Shown piece after piece: positions 1-13,244 of a stretch of 64,000 bases of DNA (the first letter of the stretch is position 1; each line of letters starts with the position of its first letter). The DNA is taken from NCBI GenBank assembly GCA_027625915.1, contig JANTQA010000036.1, forward strand, positions 12,669,001-12,733,000, in the 5' to 3' direction. Made by a program: the position numbers and the translations under genes. The DNA is from Anaeramoeba flamelloides (lineage: Eukaryota > Metamonada > Anaeramoebidae). The notes beneath the pieces are model-generated. The model had not been told where the DNA came from and did no database searches. It was given only the letters and a program-made list of their open reading frames with translations.

Positions 1-1235
1 AATCAATTATTTTTGCAAAAAATGGTGTTTAATGTAGGGTTTTTATTTTTGTTCTGCTCTAAAACCTCACTTACCAAGCGCTTATAATCTGCAGATAAAA
101 GATCTTTATTTCTGAACAAATATAAAAGGACAGTTTTTGTAATGTGCGTTCAGAATTCATTTCAAACATACACCCTTAACAAAAACTTGACAACAATACA
201 AATTTAAATACAATTATTAATTATTTTTTTTGTAAAGCTATTTTTAAAATGTGTCGACTTTTTTTTTTGGGTTTGTTCGAATTAAAACTTTTTTAAGGGA
301 ATAGTCTATATTAAATTTTTTTAGGTAAATTTAATAGAGATTTAGAATTTTTTTTGCCAATTACTTAGATTTGAAATCAAAGTGAAAAACTTCTTAGTAT
401 AGTAATGAAATCTTGCTAAATGACATTCATTAAATTTAGTTATTGTTTTTATAGAAATAAAAAAATTTTCCATTTTTTTCACTTTTTTGAAAGTTGCTTT
501 TTTTCAACTTTTCGCAAAAATACAAAAAATAAAATATTATCTGAGCAAGAAAGCAAAACCTTGTTGTGTTTGTGGAAGACGTACAAAAAACAGTTTGAAA
601 AAGAAACCTGAAAAGGTTTTTTTGGATTTGCATGAAAACATAGTTTGATTCGAAAAAAATATATAATATATGCTTTACTTTTAATTAAAGATTTTCTTTT
701 TTTTCTTGTACCATTCTTTTTTTTCATGAATCTACTTTTTCAGTTTACACTCTTTTGTTTTTGTTGAATTTGAAGTTTTTTTAAGTGTTCCCAAATTACC
801 ATCCCAAAAGTTTTTGTCAGAGTCAAAAAAAATCAAAGAAAAGAATAAGAACTATTTTTTTTAAAAGTCATTATTGATAAAACAAATTGAGTTCTTTATA
901 GAGTCAAGTTGGATGAACAGAAGTGAAGGAGAAAATATTCACTTGTTTTAAATTATTTTTTCGTTTTTAAAAATGAGAATAAATATTATTTTTGAGAAAA
1001 TAATTAAATCCAAAATTAATCAAAAAATTCTCATCATTTAAAGATATTTTTTTTAAAAAAAAATTTTAAAAGTCACTTTTTTTGACAGAATTGTAAAATT
1101 TTAAAAAAACAAGAACTAAAAGTTCTAACATTGAAAAAACCTGTCTATTTTCAATTTTAAACATATTTCAAGATAAGGATTCCTTATTTAGTTATTAGTC
1201 AAAAAAAAAAATTAATAAAGACTAGTCACTTAAGG

Positions 1236-1400
1236 TTTTTTGTTTTAAAAAAGTGAGGAATTAAAATTGTAAAAAAGTGATTTCCTTCCCTCCACCTGGC
1301 CTCTACTTCACATTCAAAGGTTGAGTACTCACTTTTTTAAAACTTTATTTTTTGAAAAAATTTTAATTCTGATAGTCTTCACTTTTTTAAAACAAAAAAC
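1236..1400. repeat. Inverted repeat with TTTTAAAAAAGTGA arms
   Basis: Arms TTTTTGTTTTAAAAAAGTGA and the mirror TCACTTTTTTAAAACAAAAA, with GGAATTAAAATT pairing internally. The loop (1290-1340) is the most GC-rich part of the first 2 kb but shows no coding frame. Similar AAAAAAGTGAGGAC arms occur at 22308-22409. Confidence 0.6.
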
Positions 1401-2222
1401 TCGAAAAAAGTTTTAATAAAGTTCTCGCTTTATTAAAATAGCTGTATTTGACGTTGAGTGAAATTCATTTGAATTTGTTTGGCCTTTAATATATGTTTTC
1501 TTAATTTATTTCTAATCTAATAGCTCGATTGGCTTGATGACTAATTTTTTTTTTTTGTTTTAGTTCTAGTTGATTTAAATAAATTACTACTTTTAAAATC
1601 AAATTAAACAAATTGAAATTTTATCTCAAAGTTCAATCAGGAAGCTTTGTTAAATCTCTTAAAATATCATTTCTAATCGATTTTGTGGAGATCTTTGAAT
1701 TTTCTTCAACTTTTCAGGTTGTAAAATATTTATGGAACTTGAAATAAACTTTTACATTTTTTAATCGGAAAATTACAGTAATAACAAATAGTGAACGTTT
1801 TTTGGTCTATAAAAACAAAAAATATTAATACCCATGGTTCAAATACCACTAAACTTTTTTCAAAGCACTTTGAAGGAATTTTTTGAAACACATATAAAAA
1901 TCCAAGTGTCACAAATGAACAATCTTAAATATTGTGGCTTTGATTTTGTAATTTATTCCTGTCGTTTTCCTTTTAAAAAATGAACATTTTTATTTCAAGC
2001 CTGAGAATATTTTGATTATTTTGAATTGAAAAAGTAACAGCATCTTCACAAGCCAACTAAATTGAAAAAATTTTCAGAGACTTAGTTAAACTCTTTCTTC
2101 TTTCACTTTGGTACAAAATTAAAATATTTTTAATTTGAACCCAGCGGTATGAGAAATAATCATACGGAAAACTACAAAGTAAGTGGTTTCATTTTTATTC
2201 AAGAAATAATTGACTCACATTG

Positions 2223-2961
2223 TTAACCAATTTCGAAAGCCAACAAAATGAAGGAAATTAGAACGAAATTACATTTATCTTTTGATTGAAAATTATGTTT
2301 TTTTTTTTTTGTTTTTATTAAATACAAACCTCTTATATGAAGAAAATTGCAAGAGTGGCCCCTAAAGCATCCCTCTCTACCTCTGTCGTTTTGGCGGCAT
2401 CTTGTGTTTGAAAAATTTACAACAGGCGAAAATTCTGGTTTTAATAATGCGCCATTATAAAAACGGTGATTTAAAGCCCTAAAGGCTCTTGCAGCTCCCA
2501 AATCTGAAACAAACCTCACATAGGTGTTTCCCACCAAATGTGAGGACAAATTCTCTGCAACCATTAATTCATCAATCTCGCCATATTCCATTAGCTTGAG
2601 GAAAATGTCTTCATAGAAGGTTTCTAAATGCGTTTGCAATTCTCGGTTAATTGAACTTGATACCCGATCTTTCAACTGAAGGGATGGGTTTGGGTATAAG
2701 TTCGGGAGAAGAATTGTTTTTGAAAAGTTTGGAATATGATGTTTTCTGTTACACCTTTCACCATGACGACACGAACTTGTGTTATGTTTTGAAAAGAAAA
2801 ATAAAACAAAAAAATTAAGGAAGGAAAAGAAAAAAGATGGTGAGTTAAAAAATACAAAGATCCCCCAGAAAGCAAGGTAAAAAAGAAAATTCAACACACC
2901 CAATTTTTTGATAAAGCCTACACTCTTCTGTTTCATTGTTGTTGGGATTGTTTGATCTCAT
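2223..2961 (-). CDS. U2AF1: U2AF small subunit (U2AF35-like) splicing factor
   Basis: Product recognises the AG of 3' splice sites as part of the U2AF heterodimer in the nucleus. Exon 1 is 2961-2900 and exon 2 starts at 2775; joining them restores ...CRLYQKIG|SCRHGERC, the first CCCH zinc finger (C14, C23, C29, H33, spacing C-X8-C-X5-C-X3-H as in U2AF35). A central RRM-like (UHM) region follows, with the family block NLSSHLVGNTYVRF, then a second CCCH finger ending CNFLH whose first gap is two residues longer than in animals. The start at 2961 is chosen because it supplies the first finger cysteine; an ATG at 2936 lies in another frame. The 124 bp intron (2776-2899) begins GTGTGT and ends ACAAG. 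Reading on after the second finger gives a short Lys-rich tail to a stop at 2223 (204 aa); a GTTTGT after 2330 could be another donor, but no partner exon was found. No RS domain is visible. Confidence 0.85.
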
Positions 2962-4689
2962 CTCAATAAACTTGCTTTAATAATAGAAATCTGAAAAAAT
3001 GACTAAAAAATTTAAAAAATAACATCTTGAAACCTTATTTCAAAGTTTAAAAGTTAAACAGGTGCTGTTTACAATGCAGAAACTGTGGTTGTTGCAAAAA
3101 TATAACTGTTGCTTGTAAATTAAAAAAGTACTGTTGTTGAAATAAAGTGGGTGTAAAAGTTTAATACATGTTTCACCATAAAAAGCGAGTTTAGTTTTTT
3201 TGTTATATTCGTCCGATACGTCAACCAATCAAAGAAACCACCAATAAACCCGATTTAATAAGGTATTGGTCTTTTAAAGTTCTATTATTTAAAAAGAAAT
3301 TCTAAAAATGAAGGAACAAATTCTAAAATTTGTATCAAAAAATAGAGTAAATTTTTGTGAAACTTTTTTATGATCAAAAAAACAAAAATTTTGAATAAAT
3401 TAAAAATATTATGAAAAAATTTTTGAATTAATTGCATTCTTAATTTAAATTTTTCATAAAATATCAAGGGGTTTACTTTCAAAATCGATTTGAACTTCGG
3501 TATACTATTGGATAGTTAATTGGATGTTAAATTGGAACAAGAAGAAAAAAAAGCACGGCTTATATTTTAAAACACTGATTATAGTTGAAAGGCAAGCATT
3601 TTTTTGATCTCTGTTGTGTAGATTTGGTAAATATTTGTTAAAAATTAAAACACTACTTCTTTCTTCTAGAATAATTAAACTTTAAATGATCAAGGAAACC
3701 GTCAACAAGGAATGAAAAATATGTTATAAGGGTTTCTTTATGTTTTGATTAAAAGAAATTTCATAAATGAAGGATCAAATATGAAGGTTTTTAAAAACAA
3801 GATATAATTTTGAGAAATTTTTTTCTTCTACAACAAAAAAAACGTATATTTATCCTTAATAAAATTGAAAAAATCACTAAAAATTTTAAACAAATTCTAT
3901 TATTCTTGAAAATTTTCAAAATAGATTCTGGGTTTATATAAATAAAATTAATTTGTTTTAAGTATAATATTCTATATTAAATAAGATATTGTCTTAAATA
4001 AAGAAGAAAATAAAGTTAAGCTTTTTTATTGTTCACAAATATTATTTTAGGAATGTAAAGTTTATAATTATTTATAATTTTTTTATTTTTTTTCATCTTT
4101 AAAATAATCTCCATATATTTGATTGGCTATTTTTTAATTATTTTTTATGATCAAATATTTAAAAATATTTGTTTTTAAAAAAATAATAAATAAATTCAAT
4201 TTAAAAATATTATCAGTAATTTTTTTATTTTTTTAATATTTCAACCAGTGCTAAAAATATTCTCATTAATGGTCATTTTAATATCTAATTGATTGTTTTT
4301 AATTAATTTTACCATTTTTAAAATATTATCATTATTGTTTTGCAATTATAACATTGGTAAATTAATTTTTGGATTATTTTGATTAATTATTTATTTTTTA
4401 TCTTCCCTTTCAAATAAAAATAAGAAAGTAGTAATTCATTCAACCAACTATATGGAGTATTAGCTGGGTTGTATTATTTTCCTCAATAAAAATTAAATTA
4501 TTATTTCTGAATATTATTTTTATCCTCTTTGTCCCTTTTTTTTGTGTAATTACTATTTTTAAGTATTAATTCCATAAAAATAAATGGGGTTTATTATGTT
4601 TTCTCTCTCTGGGTAAATAATCATATATTAATCGTTATTAACTGAAAATAGTTAAAATGTTTTTTTATCACAGTTATTATTTAATCTTG

Positions 4690-5130
4690 AATTTATAAAA
4701 ATAAAAGATATTAAATTTTCTGATCTTAATTTTATCTGGGATTATTTATGTATGAAAATTGGGGTTTATTATTTTCTTAATGATCAAAAAAATGCTTTAC
4801 TAACTTGATTAATGACAAAAAAAATAACAAATAGAATTGAATTATTATTACTACATTTAATTGTAAAAAAATCATTTGAACCCTTTTATAACCTTTTGAT
4901 TTTTTTATTGAAATTGATGTGACATTTTTTTCTTAATAAAAAGGTGCTATTTTTATTTTAATATTTTGGAAATATTTCATAAAAAATATTTTGAAATAAA
5001 TACTTTTTTCATTGATACAATTAGTATTAATATTAACCTTAATTAGACATTACCAATTAACAAATATATTCACTAACAAAGATGATTATTTATGAAATGT
5101 AAAAAAAAATGCCACTCTTTTTTAATAATA
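4690..5130 (+). repeat. Diverged repeat, partner of 13245-13650
   Basis: Shared order of blocks: TTTCTGATCTTAATTTTATC against TTTCTGATCTCAATTTTTAT, CAATTAGTATTAATATTAAC against CAATTAGTATTAATATTTCT, then ACATTACCAATTAA and a matching GAAATG run of A. Non-coding and old. Confidence 0.5.
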
Positions 5131-5619
5131 GCTAAAATTTCTGTTTAAAATAAAGAGAATAAAAATCTTGCTCTTTTTATTTTTGGGAAATTTTTCTTTT
5201 TTCAAATTTCATTTTTGGTTTTTAGTTTTGTATCACATTTTTAATTTTTAAAAGGTGCACGAGTGTGATGAAAGAAATAAATATGTTGATGAGAATGAAT
5301 AAGGATATTCATTATTCAATCTTGAAGAAAAAATATTAAATCGATTAGATCTTAGTTAAATGTAATATTTCAGAATCTGATAATTATAATTTCTAAAAGT
5401 AATGAAATCAAACAAATCTAAACCCTAATTCAAAATATTTAACTCACCAAAATTCAATTTTATAAAAAAAAGTATCTTATTTAATAAATTATAGAAGAAA
5501 TACCAAATTAGAACCAATTACTAATTGAACTGTTAACAATGGTTTTAAAATTACAATACTCACAAAATAAAAAATAAATAATTACCAATACTTTATAAAT
5601 TATAAGTATGTTAAAATAT

Positions 5620-5930
5620 GAAGAGAACAAAAAAAAAATGTTTTGATAAATTTGTTGAAATTATATTAGGAATATCATCGATCAAATGGCTAGATACCAT
5701 CAATTAATTTTATTTCAATTCTTCTATTTTGAACAAATCAACTTTAAAATAATACTAATCATCGAAAAAAAAATTGATCTCTCCAAAACAAGTTATGTAA
5801 TTCAAAAAAAGAAATGAAAACAAAAAACTAAAAAGCTGAAAAAATGATTTTCAAATTTTTCAAAAATCAAATTTATTTAAAATTTGAATAAAATATTATT
5901 ATTATTGTTGTTTGAACTGTTTGAAAAGTT
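5620..5930 (+). repeat. Diverged repeat, partner of 16245-16560
   Basis: Blocks AAATTTGTTGAAATT, ATCAAATGGCTAGATACCAT and AAAGAAATGAAAACAAAAAA match 16268, 16302 (ATCAAATGATAAGATACCAT) and 16428 (AAGGAAATGAAAACAAAACA). Non-coding here. Confidence 0.5.
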
Positions 5931-8083
5931 GTTGAGATTTTTTAATTTTAGTTTTACTTTTTGGGGGTTACTAATACACTCGATACGTAGACTAGGTTAA
6001 TATTTATCGGTCAATAGTACACACTAGAGATTTTGAAAAAACGATATTTATGAAACTAACAAAATAAATCAACAAAAAAGATTATTTGGAAAAATATTCT
6101 TATTCATAAAAAATAGTGCCTAATATATGTAATTTATATACAAATCTTTAATTTTTATCTTATAAATTTACATATTTCATTGAATCCCCAATAAAACCAT
6201 CAAAATAATCGAAAAAAATCTCATTTGTGTTTTATTTCATTTTTTTTTTGGAAAAAAATTAGGAAAAATGATTACTTTGAACTATTTAGGGATTGATTTT
6301 TAAATAATAATTTCCTCTTAGACAAAAAAAAATCCAAATAATAATATTGTGGTAAATAAAATAGAGATGTTGGGATTTTTAAAATAGTTCGGAATAGGTT
6401 TAAAATATGAACCTTTCCCATTTACTATTTTTTTTTTTCAATAGTAAAGTTTAAATTGGATCATATTCAACAATATATTTATCCAATGTATTCTATAATG
6501 TTGGTTTTAGTATATAAAGGGATTAATATTGCATATTATTTAATAGCTGAAAATACTTTGTTAAAAAATAAAGATATAATAACTCAAAATTGAATTTTTA
6601 TATCAATCAAAAATGAAATAACAAATGTGAAATATCCAGAATCCTTTTTTGATCTTTTCTCAATTACCTTACCCTTTTGATTCAATATTCAAGATTAATT
6701 TCATAAATTTATTTAGTTTTTCTAGTAAAATTCAACTAAATTCCTTCATGAATTAAATTGAAAACATAACTCTAATAATATACACATCATTAAATCCCGG
6801 AAAAATACCCTTTAAAAGGTTTTCAGAAGTTAAATAAAAAAAATATTTGTATTTCTTAACATGTTGACTTATTTTAACATACATATGTTGAAGAATAAAA
6901 CACGATCTCCAAAGATTTTCATCCTAAATGTTAAAAAGAAGACAAAATATTTCGAGTTTTTGTAAAAGTAAAAACCAAATCTCATCTTTTTATAACTTTT
7001 TGATTTTTATTCCCCAATGAGAAAATTCAGTCAATTTACTGTTTAAATAATTACAAATCTGTCATATATACTGTCTGGAAAATTTTAACCTTTGTAATAT
7101 TCGTAAAATGGTATATTTTGTGCTAATTTTTAGAAATAAAATTAATTTTCTAATTTTCAATATCATTAAATATCAAAAAAAACATGAACTCACAGAAACC
7201 AATTTTCTTTTCTAGGTTTCTTAGTCATTCAGAATTTTTTTGACAATTAGCCTCCAAAAAAATAAGAAAGTACACAATATCACCAATAATATATTATAAT
7301 ATTTTGATCTGTTTTCATGAAAAACTAAAGCCTTAATTAAAAATACTTATCAAAAATTTTAATTCTTATACATGAAAACAAATCCAAATTTGAAAAAAAA
7401 AACACTTATCCCAAAAAGAAGAATTAGTTGCGATTAATAAAATATACTACAATTTTCCATGAATAAATGAAAAAGTTGAAGTTCGTATTCCCAAATAATT
7501 TGTTTCAGAAATTTCAAAATGCTAAAAAAATAAAACTATTTTTACAAATCAATGAAAAACGAAAAATTTCTCATTAATATTGCTCTTCATTTTCAAACTT
7601 TGGAATAAAATTTGAATTTTTTCGAAATTGGATTTTAATAGAGTTACTCCAAAATACTTTGAGCGTAACAGATATATATTTTGGTATTAAGAGAACTTGT
7701 TTAACTTATGGTTGGCCTCAAGCTCAGGAGAAAGAATAATCTGGGATTAAGATATAAAATAAATAAGAGTTACTGATCCCTTAATTTTAATTTTTTAATG
7801 AGAAGATAAACAGGCAGTAACCTAAAACAAAAAACAAAAAAAAAATTTGTTTAAAACCCAACAAAGAAAAGTTTTGAAATGAAAAAAAAAAAGGTTTTTT
7901 TTTATTTTGAGTGGACACTGTTGAACCAATTCAATTATTTAGTCTATAATTAAGATTTTTTCAGCTTTTTTTAAAAAAAAAAGAAATCAATTCACACCAA
8001 TTCAAAGATTAAACTAAAATGTGATGAAATCATAATTTGCTACAATTAGTTGTAGCAAAGACAAAAATAAAGTAAGAAATTGT

Positions 8084-8894
8084 TTATACTTTGAAAGCTT
8101 TAGATTTTCTTCTTCCTCTTGCTTTTTCAAATTTTCTTCCTTTGCTTCTGACGTGTGGTTTAGCATGGCTTCCTGGAATACCTGTTGCACCAAAGTGTTT
8201 GACAGCTTCTCTTGATTTAACTCTTCCTCTTAAGAGTACGGTGTTGGATCCTTTTGGTCTAAGGAGTGCTAATTGATCAAAGGTCAAGCATTCGCCTTTT
8301 TGATTTGTTTGTTTATTTATTTGTTTTGATTTGTTTATTTTTTGGAGTTTTGTTTCAAATTTTAAAAGTTTGTATTTAAAATTAGATCGATTACGAACGA
8401 AATTTTTCATTATTAAATTTTTAAAAGAAATCCAAAAAAAAGAAATAGAAGAAACTATCTTTTTTTTTAAAAAAAAAAAAAAAAAGCAAAAGAAAAAATT
8501 CAAAAAAAAAGTTTTCTTTTTTGTTTATTTCAAAATATTTACCTCCAGCTTTTGTAATTCTAGCACGAGCAGTTTTTGTAAACTTAAGAGCACAAATTGA
8601 CATTTTTGGTACTGTAAAGAATCTTTCATCGTTTGTAACTGTTCCGACAACAACAACGATCATTCCTTCACCTTTTACCATTTTCATCTTTCTTGCAATT
8701 CTTGAAACTGAGACAGGTGGTCTGTTTGTTTTTGAAAGGCAAAGTCTTTTTAAAATTCTTTTGTTGAATTTGGAGTTTGTTCTTCTTGCTAAGAATCTAT
8801 AAAGTTTAATTAATAAAGCAAGATAGTTGTCAGTTCCTTTGGTATTCTTTCGAACAACTTTTCGTTTGTGTTTGTTTTTGATATCAATACCCAT
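8084..8894 (-). CDS. RPL18: 60S ribosomal protein eL18
   Basis: Structural protein of the large cytosolic ribosomal subunit. Two exons: 8894-8543 and 8295-8084, joined across a 247 bp GT-AG intron (8296-8542). The spliced product is 187 aa, against 188 in humans. Diagnostic blocks are [14 protein letters not shown] near the N terminus, [17 protein letters not shown], the intron-spanning [15 protein letters not shown], and the C-terminal [16 protein letters not shown]. The intron falls within the second Gly codon of the conserved GG. The ATG at 8894 opens [16 protein letters not shown], matching the universal MG(I/V)DI start. The intron is full of A and T homopolymers and includes a long Lys/Phe-coding low-complexity tract. 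It is divergent from the small gene at 9597, with about 700 bp between starts, so a shared promoter region is possible. Confidence 0.96.
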
Positions 8895-9596
8895 TTGTAA
8901 AAAATCTAAAGAATAAAATGAAAAAAATGAGAAAAATTCAATGTTATTAAACCATTATTTCTATTTGAGTTATAATGGAATTTATGAGAAATTAGTACTG
9001 TTGTTTTTGACTTTGAACATATCTTTTTCAAAAGAATAAAGAAAAATTTTAAATTCCATTTCTTCGATAATTTGTTCTTTATTATGAGGAAAACAGAAAA
9101 TATCTATAAAATACAATTCAATATTACAATTCTCTACTCTGTTTGTGAATAAATGAGATAAAATTAAACTTGTAGAACGGTCTAAACATTAATATATTTT
9201 ACCATTTGAGGGCAACTAAATGATGATTTTTTCAGCATTCCTTTCTCTACAAATTGTTCTCAATATTTTTCAGATAAACCCTTTCTTAATTCGTTTATAC
9301 CCACTACAAGACAATTGCCCAAAATATTTGTTGAGAAACGATAAAGCCCAGTTGTCAAATTATTTGAATTTATCTTTACTACAAAAAATATCTTTACTTT
9401 TACAAAAGCTTTTCACTGTTACAAAGCGTCTCCCTTTTAAAAATTTTTGGAAAGTGTTGGAAAGTATTTAAAGTGTTTGTAATTTGTTTCTAAGTTTGAA
9501 AAGATTGAAAGTTTCAAATTGTTCACGAGATTTTCTGTATGGTAAAAAACCTTATAAATTTCATTTTTTTACAATTACTTTTGCAAACTTATATCA

Positions 9597-9887
9597 ATGT
9601 CTCATCGACGTTCTCACCGAACTTCTGTCCGATCAAACCGAACCCGCAGAACAGCTACAAATAATACACTCAAAACTAAAAAGATAAAAGGAACACAAAG
9701 AATGAGTCATCGAATAATGCTCCAACGAGATCGAAATTCGGAAATTAGGAAAAAGAAAAAGTTAATCGAAAAAAAAAAAGAATTAAAAAAGGAGAACCAA
9801 TTGAAGGAAAAAAAAGTTAAAGATGAAAAAGAAACTTATAAGGAAAACTACACAGAAGAAGATATTGTTTTTTGTACAATTCTCTAA
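9597..9887 (+). CDS. Small basic hypothetical protein
   Basis: A 96-codon open frame, not recognised. The first 35 residues are rich in Ser, Arg and Thr (starting MSHRRSHRTSVRSNRTRRTA) and the DNA there has clearly higher GC than the flanks, with CG-containing Arg codons, which argues for coding. The middle is a charged Lys/Glu stretch likely to form a helix or coiled coil, ending in TEEDIVFCTIL before the stop. The ATG follows a T-rich leader and the frame opens a few hundred bases from the divergent eL18 start. It could be a nucleic-acid-binding peptide, a first exon of a longer gene (GTAAAA follows the stop region), or a chance frame. No function is proposed. Confidence 0.4.
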   Translation: MSHRRSHRTSVRSNRTRRTATNNTLKTKKIKGTQRMSHRIMLQRDRNSEIRKKKKLIEKKKELKKENQLKEKKVKDEKETYKENYTEEDIVFCTIL

Positions 9888-12028
9888 GTAAAATGAAAAA
9901 CATCTGAATAAAAATAACAAAATTATTCATTTTTTTTTCTTTTTTTTCTTCCTTTTTATAAAGAATTTGATAAAAGAACAAAGGCCGTGTTGGCTTTCTT
10001 GTTAACAAGTGGCAAATTAAATGTAATTTCTTCTGTTTTTTTCTTGGGCTAATTTGGGACAATTGTTTTACATGATCTTTGTCCACTAACTTTTAACAAG
10101 AAAACAACAAAACCTAAAATCACAAAGATTTCTTTATTTTTTTTTTTTTTTTTTGGAAGGATTATTAATAACTTTAGGTTCACTAAAGACGCTTCTTAAA
10201 CCAACAATCACATTAGTATTCTATAATCAATGAGAATTTGAATATTAAATTAGATGAATATTTAATTTCAAATCATCTTTGAAAAACAATGTTTTTTTTA
10301 ACATTTAAGGACTACGTTGGAAATTCACAAAATTGTCTCAAAGGATTTTGATCTAATCTTATTTAAAATTACAAAGAGATTTTAATGAAGAAATTCACTA
10401 ATTAGGATCGAAATTTCATTTTTCGTCATTTTTTTTTCTATGGAAAAATTTCAGAAAAAAAAAAAAAGATAGATAAACTCTTTTATTTTGAAACTTATAA
10501 ATGAAATTGAAAATAACCACTGTTTTAAAGCTTGAAAAATGAAGATCATTTCAAAAACTTCCAAATAAACGACTCTAACTATAAAAGATCACATGCCTAT
10601 GAGTTTTGGCCATTGAGTTTGCTTGAATTTTCACATTGTCTCGAAAATCAGAATAATATTTACATCTGAATTGTGATTTTCTCTTTGTTTTTTTTGATTT
10701 TGGTTATTTTGGTTTTTTATTGGATTGAAGTTACCACCAACACTTTTGAATATGGTATGTATTTATTTGATGGTTAGATAGAACCACCATCAAAACAGTA
10801 GGTTCATTTTTTTGGTCTTTTTTGATACAATTATTTTTTAGTTGTTTTGTTTCTCTAAGAAGACTGAATTGTTAGATTCAATACAAATTGGGCTGGAGTA
10901 ATGTGGTGAATTTTTTGAGTAATTTTACATTCAAAATAATTTAAAAAAATTTTGCCAAAACAAATCATGTTATTTTTATTTACGAAATTTTTAGTTATAA
11001 AAAGGAAAAATGATCTTTCTTCTTTTTGTGAATTGAGGATTTTGATGAATTTGATCCAATACAGAACAATTATAAGTGTTTTTTTTACAAATATGTCTTG
11101 TCTTTTAAATAACAAATAACAACCCCTCAAAAATTTTCAATTATTTCCATTTTGACCTTTTAAGTGAAAATGGAAAACCATCTAAACATAACCCACAAAT
11201 CAAAAAATAATAGTAGGTAACCTTCAGTGAGGCCAAATCGTTTTCATTTTCGACTTTGATTGGAATTTTCTCAAAAAGTTAATTTTCCCCAGCCTTCTTT
11301 TGCATTTTTAAATACGAGGAAAGTTAAAATTCTGTAAAAAAATTCATTTTTTCTGTCTTAGATCTAACTGATTACATATTTTTGAGATTTTTCAACCATC
11401 AAAACCCTTTTAGAAACATACTATACATTAAATTTTCAATTCAAAGGTAGTAGTTAAGCGTAAAACAAATCGCAATAAAATTGTGGCTACTTTTTTAAAC
11501 TGAAAACACCTTTTTTTTTTTTTTGAAATTAATCCAAATTTTTAAAAGTAATTACAAGATTAATATTCAATAACTTTTAATTTTAAAGTTTTTACAATTC
11601 TAACTTTATAAATTTTGCAATTTAAAAAACTTTCCACTTTTCTGTTTTCATAAAAAGAGTTTCATGTTTGTGAAAGTTAAGAAATATTTCACTTTTAGAA
11701 AAATTTCAAAAATTTCAATTAAATTTCAAAGGTTATCCTTTTATTAATTTTGTTTTTTACTTTTTTTTTTAATTTTTTTTTTGATTTTTAAAAACTTTTA
11801 AATTATTTGAGAGAATATCAGGGATCGAAATCTTTTTGATTACCTGTATGAAAGTTCGAAAAAGTCTTGAAAGTAAATGAATGAGTTGTTTGATTCTTGT
11901 TGTACAATTGTTTGTAATTTCATTTAGGAGAGAAAAAAAAATATTTTGAAATAAAGGAACTTATTTGTATTTAATATACAAATTAAAAACAAAAAATGTC
12001 ATTAAAAAAAATATTCCTCAATTTTTTG

Positions 12029-12051
12029 ATATATATATATATATATATATT
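12029..12051. repeat. TA microsatellite
   Basis: About 11 TA units in a gene-free stretch. Confidence 0.9.
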
Positions 12052-13244
12052 TATTGAAATGATATTTGTTATTTATGTTTCAAGTTTTTGTTTTATGTAA
12101 TTTTTCAACTGAATTTCTTTTGCACAATAGAGACTATGCAATTTCTATTTCGAAATACAATTTTTTGATTATTATTTTTTGTTCTAATAAAATAACAACA
12201 AAAATGTAAAGGAATTAGCCCCAATATAGATTATTCTTTATTCAAAGTATGTTGAAATTGGGTATAAATGCTTTTAGTATGCCAGGGTTCACTTCATTCT
12301 AAAAAATCTATTATAAATCCTATTACAGAATAAATTAATAATATTTTATCTTCCTAATGATCACAATTAAGAATTTACATTTCGGAAATTATCGATTTTT
12401 CTACCCTTTTGGAAAATCTAGAGATAGAAACCCAAAATACAGAATTCCAGCCTTTAATAATTCATACTTAGAACTTCCGCAAGTAACCATTTTTTCAATT
12501 TTTAAATTTCAAAGATTAGCCCAATAATCATTAAAATAAACAAGCTAAAATTGATTTGTTTTGTTTCCTTTTAAAAAGCTAGCTGTAATATCAATTTGTT
12601 TCTATTTTTTCAGAAATAATTGATCAAATAAATCTCTGAGTTAATTATTTGATTTTTTAAAAAAAAATATTTTTTTATAACTACTAATCTACATTTCCAC
12701 ACAAATTTAAGATAGATTTTTTTTGCCCATTTTGAGTCTGAAAATTGAAGATTCAATCTTTAAATTAGTTATGAAATGCATATTTTTTCCAGAAATATTT
12801 TCTTTTTTTATAAATACAAATTTTAGTTTTTAATTTAATAGATCAACAAATAGTACTACCCCACTAATCGGTTATTTAGAGACATTCATACCATGACACA
12901 CTAACGTGGTTTATACCCAATAACAACACCTTAAATCTTAGACTTTTCCTTGATAGACGCTAACCCCTTAAGTAAATAAATATGTAAAATTCATTTGAAA
13001 AACTTGATTTTTTTTTATTACTTTTTAGAGAAATCATAAATCAATGTATTCATGCCTAATCAGTAGTTAGGTATTTTAAGATAGTTTTCCAGTGATCAAA
13101 ATATAAGTTATTTCCAATAAACATTAAGCAAATTAATTTTAAAATGTTATTATTAAGCTTAATTTTAAAATTGATATTTAAATATCAAAATGTATATTAA
13201 TCATGAATTGATTTTACATTAATTCAATTTATTTATTTGTAACA

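Larger units (their letters stand above)
2965..8080. other. Gene-free AT-rich spacer
   Basis: No frame with domain or codon character on either strand. It holds the diverged repeats at 4690-5130 and 5620-5930 and many A/T homopolymers. Short open frames at 3040-3480 on the minus strand have no coding features. Confidence 0.6.

Noticed and set aside
2333-2936. ATG at 2936 as the start of the U2AF35-like protein
   Set aside because: That frame reads a hydrophobic stretch that is intron sequence. The 2961 start with the intron removed restores the zinc finger.
9220-9471. 83-codon plus-strand open frame upstream of the small basic gene
   Set aside because: Hydrophobic Leu/Ile/Phe-rich composition typical of AT-rich noise; it lies in the probable promoter/leader region.
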